64,000 bases of DNA from Reticulitermes lucifugus (taxonomy: Eukaryota; Arthropoda; Insecta; Blattodea; Rhinotermitidae). The first letter of the stretch is position 1. Each line of letters begins with the position of its first letter. The stretch lies in the NCBI GenBank assembly GCA_026260175.1, contig JAKCWW010000121.1, forward strand, positions 80,666-144,665. Direction: 5' to 3'. The notes beneath the pieces were generated by a model. It ran no database searches. It was not told the DNA's origin and saw nothing but the letters and a program-made list of their open reading frames with translations. A program made the position numbers and the translations under genes. This document shows, one piece after another, positions 45,481 to 56,210 of the stretch.

Positions 45481-45832
45481 TATGAGTAAATAGTTACAGA
45501 AATAAAATGTATGTATATATGTACAGGTGTATATGAAGGAAAGTGTGGAACAAACAAACACATGCACAATTCTTCGGTATGCCATTATTTTATCATGCAT
45601 ATTTTTGGGTTGTTTCGTTTTTTCATATGAGTTATTTTGCTGATATTCTACTTATCAGACGCTGGATATTTTTAAACTATTTGGATATTTTAGTTCCATT
45701 GCTTTCGAAATCCTTCATAATGTGTTTACTCAGCTCTTTCATTGAAGTAATGTTGTAATTACGTCGTTTAGCTCTTCGGTACGTTGGATATGTTATCTGC
45801 TACGAAATATTCGATCTGCAGGCTGTCCGGAT
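45481..45832. other. No recognisable gene or repeat
   Basis: Nothing identified. Confidence 0.45.
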
Positions 45833-46235
45833 TAAACACCTTCTGTCATGTTATTCCAGTGTTCGACAGAAAGGCATAACTAAACATCACATATCATTTT
45901 ATTCTAGAGTTCAACAGAAATGCCTAATTAAATGCCACACCTCATAATGTTCTGGTGGCTGAAAAGTACACCCTTTTCGACATTACGTGCCATGTCATTC
46001 TATTCTCCTATTGGTTGACCGAAATAAACGTCACATATCATTTTACTGTAATAATTCTTCTACCGTTTGTTAGATCTAATTAAACACAACGCTCTTCCTT
46101 ATTCTGTTGACCGACAAAAGGCCTAATTAAAAGCCACGTGCCATATTATTGTAGTGTCCAGTAATTAGATCTTGTCAAACATACGTCATGCTATTCTACT
46201 GCCCAATAAGTACATCTGTTTAAACATTATGTCAC

Positions 46236-46555
46236 ATTTACATAGACAAGTTTATTTCAAGTAACTTCACAGTACCTAGTTTTGATGCTCCTACATGTTT
46301 AGGCCACGAAACGCGACAGGGAGTTACAGTACTTGAGGAATCATGCAGCATATTAAAATTGTCAGCCGTAAGTGGTAAATTGTTTACATCATTTACATAC
46401 ATATGCATTATTTACGGCTGACAGTTTGCATAACACGCTGCATGTGTCCTGAAGTACCGTAGCTCCCTGGAGATGACCGCGATTGTTGACCGAAACATGT
46501 AGGAGCATCAAAACTATGTACTTGCAGTTAGTTGGAAATAGACTTGTATATATAA
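46236..46555. mobile_element. Foldback element inserted in the 48-bp array
   Basis: The left arm (46236-46378) and right arm (about 46405-46555) are imperfect inverted repeats. Shared blocks are TAGTTTTGATGCTCCTACATG, TGACAGTT/TTGTCAGCCGTAA and ATAGACAAGTTTATTT. About 85 further bases follow on the right before the array resumes. The right arm carries a hammerhead-like core. The organisation resembles the foldback element at 12735-13266, though the sequence differs. Confidence 0.8.
46462..46506 (+). ncRNA. Hammerhead-ribozyme-like core
   Basis: Helix I GCTCC (46462-46466) pairs perfectly with GGAGC (46502-46506). CTGGAGA (46467-46473) differs from CUGANGA at one base. GAAA is at 46492-46495, followed by CATGT, making ACAUGU a minimal self-complementary helix III, then A at 46501 in the cleavage-site position. 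Helix II is poorly paired. One core change plus the weak helix II suggest an inactive copy. Confidence 0.5.
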
Positions 46556-46835
46556 AACAGATGCACGGAAGATGTATAATATTAAAATTATACCATGTTA
46601 TTTTGTTATGCAATATGTATCTCAAATAAAACTTCGCCTTTCAGGTTATTCTGTTCCCCAATAAATAGGGCAGTAACACATCACGAGTTATATTACTTTG
46701 TTACTTGATAAATATGCATAATTGAAACTACGTGTCATGTTATTCTAATATGCGACAAGTAGACATAATTGAATACTTCGCGTGATGTTATTCTGGTGTC
46801 CGAAAGAGAGGCATAATTGTCATCCTGTAGCATAC

Positions 46836-47634
46836 ATTGTCACTTTCATAAACTGAAATTGTATTGTGTGACTTCTTTTTCTCCTCTAAAGGTTTGTGTT
46901 TTGAGAACGGCTTACAATTTTTCCCACACTAATGTTATTTTTCTGCAGGTAACTCAACACATGCCTACTTGTTCCCCGATTAATTCAAGTAAATACGAAG
47001 AACATACAGGGACTGTTTGTGCCTCCTTTGAGGATGTTCTGGTAGACCCAGGTGAATTGTGTTATATCGTTTTTAAGATTTCGTAAAATTTATTTCCATA
47101 GAATTTTTGCATTCTACATTTAGAATTTTTTTTTTCTTAAGCACCGAACTTGTTCTTCTTGAATAAATTATTAAACAGAGTAATTGCTCAGTTTTTCTCT
47201 ATGTGTATTTCGAATAAAGCTGCTTTCTTCAGTGAGTAACAACAATTCTGAAGGCAATACACTGTGTCAAGTTTTCTGAATAGGTGGAAGAATGTGCTGT
47301 CGTATTTTCTTTGTTCGATGGCGTAGGATGATATACGTGTTTTGTATAAATTTTGCAGTTGACATCGTGCCCCTAAATAACAATAAGCACGTTAACAAGT
47401 ACGAAACGGTAATAATACGTAACATCAAACCAGATATTGTGATATTTCCCTGCGATATTTTGATGAGATAAGAATATTTTATTTTTAAAAATTATCAGTG
47501 CCTTTTTCCCTACCTTCTTACTATCGTGGTTTATTTAACGAATATTTAAATTCGTCACTTGATATGGCATCAAGTGAATGGATGATTAGTGGCTTACGGA
47601 TTCCAAAAGTGTGAAAGGATGCTTCTGTCTACTA
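46836..47634. other. No recognisable gene or repeat
   Basis: An 89-codon frame at 46817-47086 has no motif and overlaps the last array units. Confidence 0.4.
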
Positions 47635-47785
47635 CTTCTAGGTAATCTTCCGGCACTTGCCTTCAGGGACTGAGGAAAACCCCGAGAAACATCAATCGGA
47701 ACAGCGCTGTCCGGACCGATCTTTGGAAACCGAGACCTGCAGAAGTGCTCGACGCTCAGCCACGGCTTTCGGTAATATTCGTGCC
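47635..47785 (-). repeat. Probable SINE, separate family
   Basis: On the minus strand GCCGTGGCTGAGCGTCGAGC resembles a tRNA box A. It is followed by a diverged box-B region and a body TCTCGGGGTTTTCCTCAGTC then CCTGAAGGCAAGTGCCGGA, a layout I associate with arthropod tRNA-SINEs. No second copy here. Confidence 0.5.
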
Positions 47786-48816
47786 GGTTACCTCTTTTAT
47801 TACTACAACTATACAAAAGTGAAATTACACGCAGATTGGACCGAAAAGTGTATGTACATTTTTTGGATAGGGATCAAGATTCTGAATTCAGCTGCCAGAA
47901 ATTAAATTTCTTGAAGAAAAGTGGCAGTTTGCTCTTCGTGCATCGTAAATTGTATTATAGTTGTTCTTAAGCGCTATATGTCGTAGTCATTCTTCACGAT
48001 CAGCAACACAATCCATTACATTTGGATGATGTCTTGAAGAGGCCAGTCATACAGCAGATCAGTAGCACACATCACTTACATTCCGATGATTTCTGGTTCA
48101 AATCACGTCCGAGATCACTTGTGTTCCGTTTGAGGATTCTTTTTTTCCCCCCCGAAGTATATCGAAACAGGATGGTATACCGATATGAGCCACAACAGTT
48201 TCCTTTCTCATTCACCATATAGGCCCAGCTCCTGACTAACTACGTATGAAGAAAATCGTCATTAAATAAGCTAGGAGGACTGTATGTGTAATGGAGACGC
48301 TAATGAAGGGATGCTGCAGAGTGCCAGGTCCTTAAGTTTGTAGCACCACGCCATCGTGCTAAGTGTTGCGGCAGGCACTTTACCGAGGCCACAATGACGC
48401 TTCGAAACTTTCTATTTACACCTGACGGCCGAGGGTAGGAGGTGCTTCCCTACAGACTTATCGGGTTCCTCTCTTTGGGGCATGATGTTTACAGGCCGTA
48501 TACGTAGATTACTTGTCGGATTCTTCCTTTCATTCTGTCTTTGTTTACTTCTTTGTCGTTGTTTATTTTCCGGTGTCTTCTCCAGGTACTTACATTTCAG
48601 AATAACACACTGCGGTGGGCGTCAGTCTTTTCCTGCCAAGTTTTTTTGCCGTACTTTTACTGTCATTTCCTACGACACTAATTATCTGTTGTAAATAATA
48701 AATAATCTACGAAGATTTCGACATGCGCGTGTAAGGAAGAATGGCCCAACATTTAGTGTAGAATTAAAACCATGCATTTTGCTTATGCTTTCGATGGAGG
48801 ACATATAGATAATTTG
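47786..48816. other. No recognised gene
   Basis: A box-B-like GGTTCAAATCACG near 48095 is isolated. The frames near 48.0 and 48.5 kb have no motif. Confidence 0.4.
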
Positions 48817-48861
48817 TATTATTATTATTAGTAGTAGTAGTAGTAATAATAATAATAATAA

Positions 48862-48893
<32 letters not shown>

Positions 48894-48894
48894 T
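48817..48894. repeat. (TAA/TAG)n trinucleotide microsatellite
   Basis: Alternating blocks of ATT, AGT, AAT and AGT triplets over 78 bases. Confidence 0.95.
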
Positions 48895-50094
48895 CGAATA
48901 TTTTACAAGGCAAAATGTGTATTTTATAAATATCTATAATTCTTAGACTACAAAATACTCTGTCTAGTATATATTTACCGACGTCACACGTGATGTATTT
49001 AGGTACGTGGGCTTTAAAATTAATTACGTTGATTGAAAGGAGTAAGTAACAATATTCGTACTTGTATAATATTATCAGAATAAAAGTGTAAAGAAGGATG
49101 CATTTGCTATATCTTAATGATAAATTACACTCTAACTTAAACTGTTCCATAAAATGAACCACACTCAAGGACAACAGAATGGCTCTACACAGTTTAGCGT
49201 TGAACTCTGATATAGAGTTTCATCAAAAGCAGTTCTGTACACATTGCAGACAGATATGACGAAACCAGGGATTACTATTCCGATTTGTTTTCCAGACGAA
49301 CCTGAATTAACAGAAGTAGCATCAGAATTCGGCTAACAAATTTCAAAGCCTTTGAATTATCTTTCAGACAGCTATATTCCGAGCTCCCAGCTCATAATAC
49401 GAACAGGGTTGCCACCAACTTTGTCCTTTCCAATTACCCTCACCTCATCTCTCATCTAAGAGATGAGATGTCAAAACTGTCACATCTTCTCACTTTGCTA
49501 CTAGGGCGTAGCACTGCCACAACACTGTTTTCATTCCATCACCTGTGTCGCTTTTTGATTAGGTTCTTGTGAACGTCTTGAGACGCGTGTTGAAGGCAGA
49601 TTTTAACAAAGCAGACATTACCTTCATCAACTGTTGGTACACTGAAGTATCGTAGCAACACTTGGGTTCAACAGCGGTTTATGGTAATAAAATGAAGTAA
49701 GTTATGTGTAACAACTTCTGACATCTTTTTAGAAACTAGAAGACAATTAAGAGATTGATTCCAAAGTTCTGCTATTTTCGAGTGAGAATATCGTATCGAC
49801 ACAGCATGCAAGAAAACATCAAGAGCAGATTCGATAAGCAGAATGGTTTCCAACATTCGGTTCAGAATCTTTTATTTCAGGTCCGTTGTCTGAAAACACG
49901 ACGGCTGAAATATTTAGAGTTATAGTTTGCCTGTGGTGTGCACGAGAGAGAAACTTTGCCTGTCTCATTATGTGGAAGCATAAAGGATGAGGGTGTTAGG
50001 GAGTATGTGGACCTAAGGGAGGAAGTGTTAGCAGCACGACGTCAGTTATACAGTGCGAAGGTTAACGGAATAGCCATTTTTTGGACGGAGAAGC
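48895..50094. other. No recognisable gene or repeat
   Basis: Nothing identified apart from ATCTCATC/GATGAGAT-type self-complementary stretches near 49445. Confidence 0.45.
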
Positions 50095-50645
50095 TCAGTA
50101 GTATGAGGTGGGAACAAGCACCATATGTATGGGCAGGTGAGACAGACATACAGAAACTTAGTATGAGGTGGGGACAAGCACCATATGTATGGGNNNNNNN
50201 NNNNNNNNNNNNNNNNNNNNNNNNNNNNNNNNNNNNNNNNNNNNNNNNNNNNNNNNNNNNNNNNNNNNNNNNNNNNNNNNNNNNNNNNNNNNNNNNNNNN
50301 NNNNNNNNNNNNNNNNNNNNNNNNNNNNNNNNNNNNNNNNNNNNNNNNNNNNNNNNNNNNNNNNNNNNNNNNNNNNNNNNNNNNNNNNNNNNNNNNNNNN
50401 NNNNNNNNNNNNNNNNNNNNNNNNNNNNNNNNNNNNNNNNNNNNNNNNNNNNNNNNNNNNNNNNNNNNNNNNNNNNNNNNNNNNNNNNNNNNNNNNNNNN
50501 NNNNNNNNNNNNNNNNNNNNNNNNNNNNNNNNNNNNNNNNNNNNNNNNNNNNNNNNNNNNNNNNNNNNNTACAGAAACTTAGTATGAGGTGGGGACAAGC
50601 ACCATATGTATGGGCAGGTGAGACAGACATACAGAAACTTAGTCG
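50095..50645. repeat. Minisatellite, 60-bp unit, spanning an assembly gap
   Basis: The unit begins CAGGTGAGACAGACATACAG and continues through TATGAGGTGGGGACAAGCAC to TATGTATGGG. Copies lie at 50101-50193 and 50570-50645. The in-phase distance across the gap is 421, i.e. seven units plus one base. Both strands are open across the unit because 60 is a multiple of three and the unit has no stop in those frames, so the 139-214-codon frames are not evidence of a protein. Confidence 0.9.
50194..50569. other. Assembly gap (376 N)
   Basis: Run of N inside the 60-bp minisatellite; array length is therefore unknown. Confidence 1.
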
Positions 50646-50699
50646 GAAAACCTGAAATGAACGGACTATTTCAGAGACTTAGGTTATCCGTAAATGAGA

Positions 50700-50890
50700 A
50701 AAAATACTAAAATGTATGTCGAGAAAATATAATGCCATGATGTTGACTTGAATCATTTGGTTCAGGATAGGGTTCAGTGGTATATTTCTGTGGATTCAGT
50801 AATGAACCTTCGTGTTCCATTAAAAGGCTGGTGACTTTTCGACTAGTTCAGTGGCTCGGCTTGAAACCACGGATGTTGTTCCATGGAATT
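50700..50890 (+). pseudogene. Non-LTR retrotransposon reverse-transcriptase tail fragment
   Basis: HLVQDRVQWYISVDSVMNLR, then VPLKGW, corresponds to LAQDRDRWRALVNAVMNLRVP with two or more substitutions. The 3' segment (LFD…FSGSA…NHGCCSMEL) follows. It lies about 55 bases after the 60-bp minisatellite. Confidence 0.7.
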
Positions 50891-51508
50891 AGCTTCCGCA
50901 GAGCATAATTAAAGTGTACATACTACATTTCATAGGAATGGTAAATATTTCCTCTCACTAGAACGGCGGATTCTGGTTTGTGTTCTGGTGACACGCGACT
51001 GAGTTTTCAACCGCAAGTCTTCTGCTATGATAAAAGTTTTACAATCAGAGTCCTTCGGAACTTAGATTGAAGCCTTACCAGCCATAATTACATCTTGACT
51101 GTATTTGCCTCTAACTTCAGTGTCACCTAGGCCTATGTAGTAGAAGTGCGTCTACGTGAAATCTTTCGCTTTACGAACGGCTTTGTGAACCAACTAAGAT
51201 CGCCACAGCATCTCGTATTTCACTGTATCCGTGCCCAAGATACAAACTTTCTACTTCGAATATTAATATATGTGAGCCGCGTTGTCAGGGAGGCCCTTTC
51301 GAAATTAATCAACCGGGAAGGTTTCTCTTTGGGTAAATCACGGACACCTACCAGCAAAATACTGAAAAAGTGGAGAAATGTTCAATCAAGAGATTAGTAA
51401 TTGTGTTTCGTCTGACTTTAGGGACTCCTCCCATTTCAAATTCAGCAGCAACATGGGTCATAGTGCTTGCATAGGAACACCACGTGCCAGCTGCAGATTC
51501 GGATAGTC
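50891..51508. other. No recognisable gene or repeat
   Basis: The 83-codon frame at 51146-51397 has no motif. Confidence 0.4.
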
Positions 51509-51830
51509 TGAACTGTATGGTCTAAAGGTAAAAGGTAAAGGTCACCCTATAACAGGCCATGAAGGCCCAGAGGGAGTAGATGTGTAGTTCTTTCTTTAAC
51601 GTCGGTGCTCGATGCGGGTGCGTGGTCAACGCCACGCCCCGGCCGCTTTACCCCGGGGAAAGAATCCCGGTACCCATTATACAGCAGGCTGAGTGAGCCC
51701 CATGGCCGGTCTGGACGAGTGCGGAACATCTCGCCCCCCCCCCCCNNNGGGATTCGACCCCCGGACAGTCCATCCCGTAGCGAGTCGCTATACCGACCAC
51801 GCTATCCCGGCCGATGAACTGCATGGCCTA
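51509..51830 (-). repeat. SINE family B, full length, with 16-bp target-site duplication
   Basis: On the minus strand it reads GGCCGGGATAGCGTGGTCGG, a box-B region GGGGGTCGAATCCC, then the family B body and a TTTACCTTTTACCTTT tail. TGAACTGTATGGTCTA (51509-51524) and TGAACTGCATGGCCTA (51815-51830) agree at 14 of 16 positions. A C run and three N at 51746-51748 interrupt it. Confidence 0.9.
51746..51748. other. Assembly gap (3 N) after a C run
   Basis: Three N directly after about 13 C residues, presumably a homopolymer problem. Confidence 1.
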
Positions 51831-51889
51831 CTATACTAAACCAACATGAGCTGCAGTTGTGTTTGAAGCTGTGACAGTTCATTATTACG

Positions 51890-52100
51890 GTGCATACCGA
51901 ACTAAATCAGTGCACGAGAGGAGCTGAGAAAGTGCTTGTTTCTCAGTTCGTCAAGAAGTTTCCGCCTTATATGGCAATCAGAAATGTATTACTATGTTTA
52001 AGAAATTCTGCTACTGCACCCTATCCTAGAAAATTTCAATGCAGTCTGCCCATTCACGTCTTGTGTTTTAAGATCCATTTTAATATTGTCTTCACAAAGA
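51890..52100 (-). pseudogene. Non-LTR retrotransposon reverse-transcriptase tail fragment
   Basis: Minus-strand NIKMDLKTQDVNGQTAL-type reading (LKWIL in the next frame), then remains of QDR..W and, after ~60 bases, the 3' segment GGNFLTN…ETSTFS. Colinear with 44262-44590. Confidence 0.65.
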
Positions 52101-53429
52101 CACCTGTATCAACTGAAATTTTCTAACAAGAGTTTTGTACGTCTTTCTTATTTACCTCATGTGTGTTACAAGGCTCATGTACCACATTTCTGCTTCATTT
52201 ATCATTCTCTGTCTATTATCCTTAGAGTTCATAATTGTGTAATTTTCTCCTTTATGCCTATATTATTCAACTTTATTCCATTAGCCATAAAGCTGGCATG
52301 CCTATACTGGGCTGATGAGGAGGCATTCTCTTTTATTAAAGTTGTACTGTACTTAATTAAGTCGCTTGACTTTTAGTTAGCCCATTATTTAACTAAAATT
52401 TTCATATCTACTTCCCGAACAGATATTCTCCATAGTATGGCTAGGCAAGTAATTTTGCAGTCTCTGGCAAAGACTTCGGCTTAATTAAAATTAGAGAGAA
52501 CTCTCTCCTGATGTGGTGGATATAATGTGGTCCTTGTTTCATATCCCGAATTCGGTTATCTTTAAATACGGATTGATAGTTCTCGTACATCCACCCTCAG
52601 TTGCTCCATTCCGTTAGTTGAAAAACTGGAAAGAATGAAAACTAATGTTATAACATCGTTTCTTTGATTATACCTGAATTACGAGTACTAAAGAAGGTAC
52701 TCTTTACAAAATTCAAAGTCTATCATCAAAGAACTGCGAACAGTGAATGTCACGTATCTGATGTGAAGTGACAAGATGGGCCTGTAACGTGTGAATGAAC
52801 AACAAAAAAGACCAAAATGCAACTTATCATAGGACTCGTAGTTTACAGGTACAAAAATATACTTACATGGTTTAATTTACTTTATATCAGAGTTGAATAT
52901 GACGCAGTCCTATTGGTGTAAATTGTTTAGAATGGGGTGACTGTTGATTTTGAACAGGTTACACTATGGAGTTCATTAGCGAAATTTATTCTAGCTCGGA
53001 TAAACGCCGGAGTTTTAATGTCAATGAATTAGAAATTTCACAATAAAAGGCAGGAAATTTTGTGCTAAACTTATGCAAACAAATGTTACTTATCATTAGT
53101 AAGAATTAATAAACGGGGCTATATTCTGGCATGGAAAGGAAAGAGGTTGCTTTCGATTAGATATTTCCTTTGTCTTACAGAGTGTTAGTGTGATATCAAA
53201 TACATGTATTTATTTGTAAACATAATAAGTTACGTGCTGTAGTCTTTGAACTAACAAACTTCTGTCAGACACGCAAGCCTAGGCGGCTACCATTCCTTTC
53301 AGTGATAATGTAAAGTGTCACGAATGGTGGACGGAGTTCACGACAAACTTTAAATAATTACACTCGTAGACGAAGCGAAATGGCTTGTAGGTTGGTGTAG
53401 ATGTGACAGAGCACACTTTTATAATATGG
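52101..53429. other. No recognisable gene or repeat
   Basis: Nothing identified in 1.3 kb. Confidence 0.45.
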
Positions 53430-53560
53430 TAAAAGTAAAGGTCACCCTATAACATGCCATGAAGGCACAAATGGGGGGGGGGGCGTAGCGCTATAGCTCA
53501 ACCCAGTCCAGCGCTAGGTAAAACTCTTATAACATGACAGGATTGAATCCCGGTTGGGCT
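53430..53560. repeat. SINE family B 3' end plus possible tRNA-like segment
   Basis: 53430-53475 matches the 3' terminal 45 bases of family B on the minus strand (GTAAAGGTCACCCTATAACA, CATGAAGGC). After a G run, AGGATTGAATCCCGG (near 53540) resembles a plus-strand box B, which could be a second decayed head. Confidence 0.6.
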
Positions 53561-55140
53561 AATAGCAAACCTGATAGAGGATTTTGTGGATTTCCTTAGC
53601 GTAACAAGGAAAATGCCATGATAGTTTTCCCTACAATAGTCTGGAATATCGTCTTCCGTATTGTTTTGAACTATGCTTCATGATCATTTCACGAACTAAA
53701 AAAAAATATGTCTTAAGATTGTACGTTTATTGGTCGAATCGCGAGATGAGTCCTGCTGGTACTTAATTGTCCTGATATCCTATAGCGTTGGCACCCTCGC
53801 CTGTTCGGACACCGAATTAGTGTCGGAGAGTGAAATATTTTGGATTCGTTGAATGGAAGACCAGTCTGTGGCAAGTCCTTTACTGTGGTACGAAGCTATA
53901 GAGTAAGGCAACAACACTAATAAATACCAAAAGCGTCTAGAGGCATTTTATAGAGATTTTACTATTAATTAATTAAATATTAATTTTATAGAATTCCGGG
54001 GTAGGCGTTTTAGTAGTAGTAGCTGTCATACACATAGAATGACCTATAGATATAAAGAATGTAACTGTCGCTTTACGCTTTTTTTTCTGCGAAACGCGAC
54101 AATTAGATTCTATATTTCGCAATTGTTTTGCGAAAGCGCCTAAAAATTCAGCTGGAGACGGTAGCACAGTCAATTGTAGAACGTTATGCATTTCAGATAT
54201 TGTGATACTGTCTACATAATGTTGCTGTAAATAATCAACTGTTTTCACAGACCTTTAAAGAATCATCAATAACCGTTGACCTCAATATTTCCACACGGAA
54301 AAAGTTTTGTTATTTCATCAGAAATGCTGCATCATCGGGGAGAGGAATAGGATCTGCTGCAACTTGCAAGAGAGTTACGTGGTATACGATGCTGTCGTGT
54401 CTAAAACAGATTTTAAATTCTTGTATTGTAGGAATTTGTGATAACTTAAATTTCTTCCTTCTCAGTTATTTAGGCCAAAAGCTGACTTTAACATTACAGT
54501 TCAGCGTGGAAAGTTTCGCTCGTAAAATCAAGGTATCCAATGATCAATTATCCGCGGCCATACAAGAGCCATGTTACTGTTTATGTTGTTACTGTTATTA
54601 TTTTTCAGTTCTTAAACTAATAAAGAGGCGTCATTAATAAATTTAAATTTTGAAAATATGGACTACGTGACTGTTACTAATATATAAATTAGAAAGCGAT
54701 AAATTGATATGGGTTTTTTATTTTTCCATTTAAATTATATTTTTAGCTAATAGAAGCGCTTTCTCTTTTATGGTACATCAAAATATAGTGGTCATTTAAA
54801 TAAAGGGCATTATTATTGTAACAGAAGGAAGGACGTAAAGCCAAGTGAAGAAATTAGCATGTGTAGTTTCTGATCACGTGTTCAGAACAAGAGAGCACAT
54901 TTAGGGCCGTTCTGAAGTGGCACGAGAAGAAGGCCAAGTTAATTTAGCATTTTAACTGAGTCTAATTACAATAACATCAGCGGACTCGCTAATAGAACTG
55001 CGCATCAGACTCTTTCTCACGCTTTGTGGCTTTCTGAATGCTGGTGACAGATTGCTTGCGAAAAGCAAAGTGTAACTTCAGAGTCCAGTTTCTAGTAATG
55101 GAGAGGGTTCAAGAGGTCTGTGGGGTTGGAAAGCTTAACA
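53561..55140. other. No recognisable gene or repeat
   Basis: Frames at 53973-54248 and 54389-54637 have no recognised motif. Confidence 0.45.
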
Positions 55141-55185
55141 CACAGGGTGAGGAACAATTATGTACGCAACCCACCCTGTTTGCTT
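55141..55185. repeat. Small inverted repeat, possible MITE remnant
   Basis: ACAGGGTGAGG and CCCACCCTGT face each other across about 20 bases. ACAGGGTG-type ends occur in mariner-like elements, but the pair is short. Confidence 0.4.
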
Positions 55186-55249
55186 AAATATAATAGGCGT
55201 TTGTCCAAATAACAGGCTAACTCAATAGACATAATTATTGAGAATTTGG

Positions 55250-55425
55250 TAGTCGCTTAGCTGGTCAAGAAATTTCCCGCCTAGATGTTATGGTAACCTA
55301 AACTTATTTGCCGTGTTCACAAGGACCCGCCACTGGACCCTGTCTCGAACCGTATCAACCCAACCCATAATCCGTTTTTAACATTATCGTCCATCTACAT
55401 CACTTGTTCGGCGCCTGGGCGCGGA
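55250..55425 (-). pseudogene. Non-LTR retrotransposon reverse-transcriptase tail fragment
   Basis: The minus strand reads WVGLIRFETGSSGGSL, i.e. the LAQDRVQWRVLVN region in the neighbouring frame, then KFRLP for MNLRVP, and AGNFLTS in the 3' segment. Confidence 0.7.
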
Positions 55426-55572
55426 TACTGTTACGAACCCGTAGATGACGACAGTCAGATCCTAAACGCACTTGTCGATTGTCGTTGGATTCCCCTGGAG
55501 TCTTGTTCTCTAGATAAAACATAAACTTTGGCCATATAAGGTCGGGTCTGCACGGGTAATTGAGAACTTTGA

Positions 55573-56210
55573 TCAGTATGTGGTGTCGACCAGCACTGGC
55601 AAGTGATGGTAGCTAAATGCGGAGGATACAGTCAAATGTACAGATATATCGCAGTCTTTAGCGGCGACAATGTTAAGGACGCGTGGGATGGCGTTGTATC
55701 TGTAAGGGACCCTTGTAGGGGTTGGAATCCGTCTCATAGATGAAGAAGGATTTAGATATATACCTCTCAGTGGCTGTAATGATGGGGATATGAGCGTGGT
55801 ACTATCCACTGGAAAAGGACGCTGTAATTGTGAAGAATGTTTGGATGAAAAGGGGTGGGACCAGTCTTTACTCACTTCTAATCCGTCCTGACTGCTGAAG
55901 TGGAGGAGACGCTTGACTGTTTAAATGGCTTCTCTGCTATTATGGGGCCGTAAGAGTGGCTGCCCTTGCTAGGGCTTCTTTTTCTACAGATTCGACTGTA
56001 TGATTGGTCTCGGTTGAGTGTTCGGCTACAGCAGATATTTTGAGTGCTAGCCTAGTCTGTCTGTTATGTTCCGATATTATGAAGGAGATGTGATCGCCAG
56101 TCATACCGATGTACGTTAACTTAAACCACAGTACTGCGAATTGTATATCGGGGATTGCTTGCCTTCGATGGATTTAAGATGGTTCGCCATATCTCTGCAT
56201 TAGAGGCTTA
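55573..56210 (-). pseudogene. Penelope-like retroelement, GIY-YIG endonuclease C-terminus (degenerate)
   Basis: On the minus strand LTYIGMTGDHISFIISEHNR, followed by QTRLA, contains the YIG half of a GIY-YIG nuclease with the arrangement YIGMTGD…EHNRQTR known from Penelope-like elements. AVAEHSTETNHTVESVEKEA follows, corresponding to the conserved AEHS..TNH segment. After stops come REAI (near 55925) and SSQDGLEVSKDWSHP, matching REAIEI…F.RDDG..LSKTW.P. The GIY half is blurred, there are several stops and frame changes, and no reverse-transcriptase part is visible upstream, so it is a 5'-truncated dead copy. Penelope-like elements combine a telomerase-related reverse transcriptase with this nuclease. 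Confidence 0.75.

Larger units (their letters stand above)
45833..46835. repeat. Decayed tandem array, period ~48 bp, interrupted
   Basis: About twelve units follow a consensus like TAAACRYCACGTGTCATGTT followed by ATTCTAGTGTCCGACAGAAA and GGCATAAT, starting near 45833, 45881, 45930 and so on. The array resumes after 46640 (units near 46720-46820 are still clear, e.g. CGTGTCATGTTATTCTAATA). A separate hairpin element at 46236-46640 splits it. Confidence 0.7.

Noticed and set aside
49938-50655. Frames of 139-214 codons on both strands
   Set aside because: They run through 376 N and a 60-bp repeat open on both strands; no independent coding evidence.
53760-53850. tRNA-like GTTCGGACACCGAATTAG
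   Set aside because: Only a small hairpin (GACAC/GTGTC); no box A and no SINE body.
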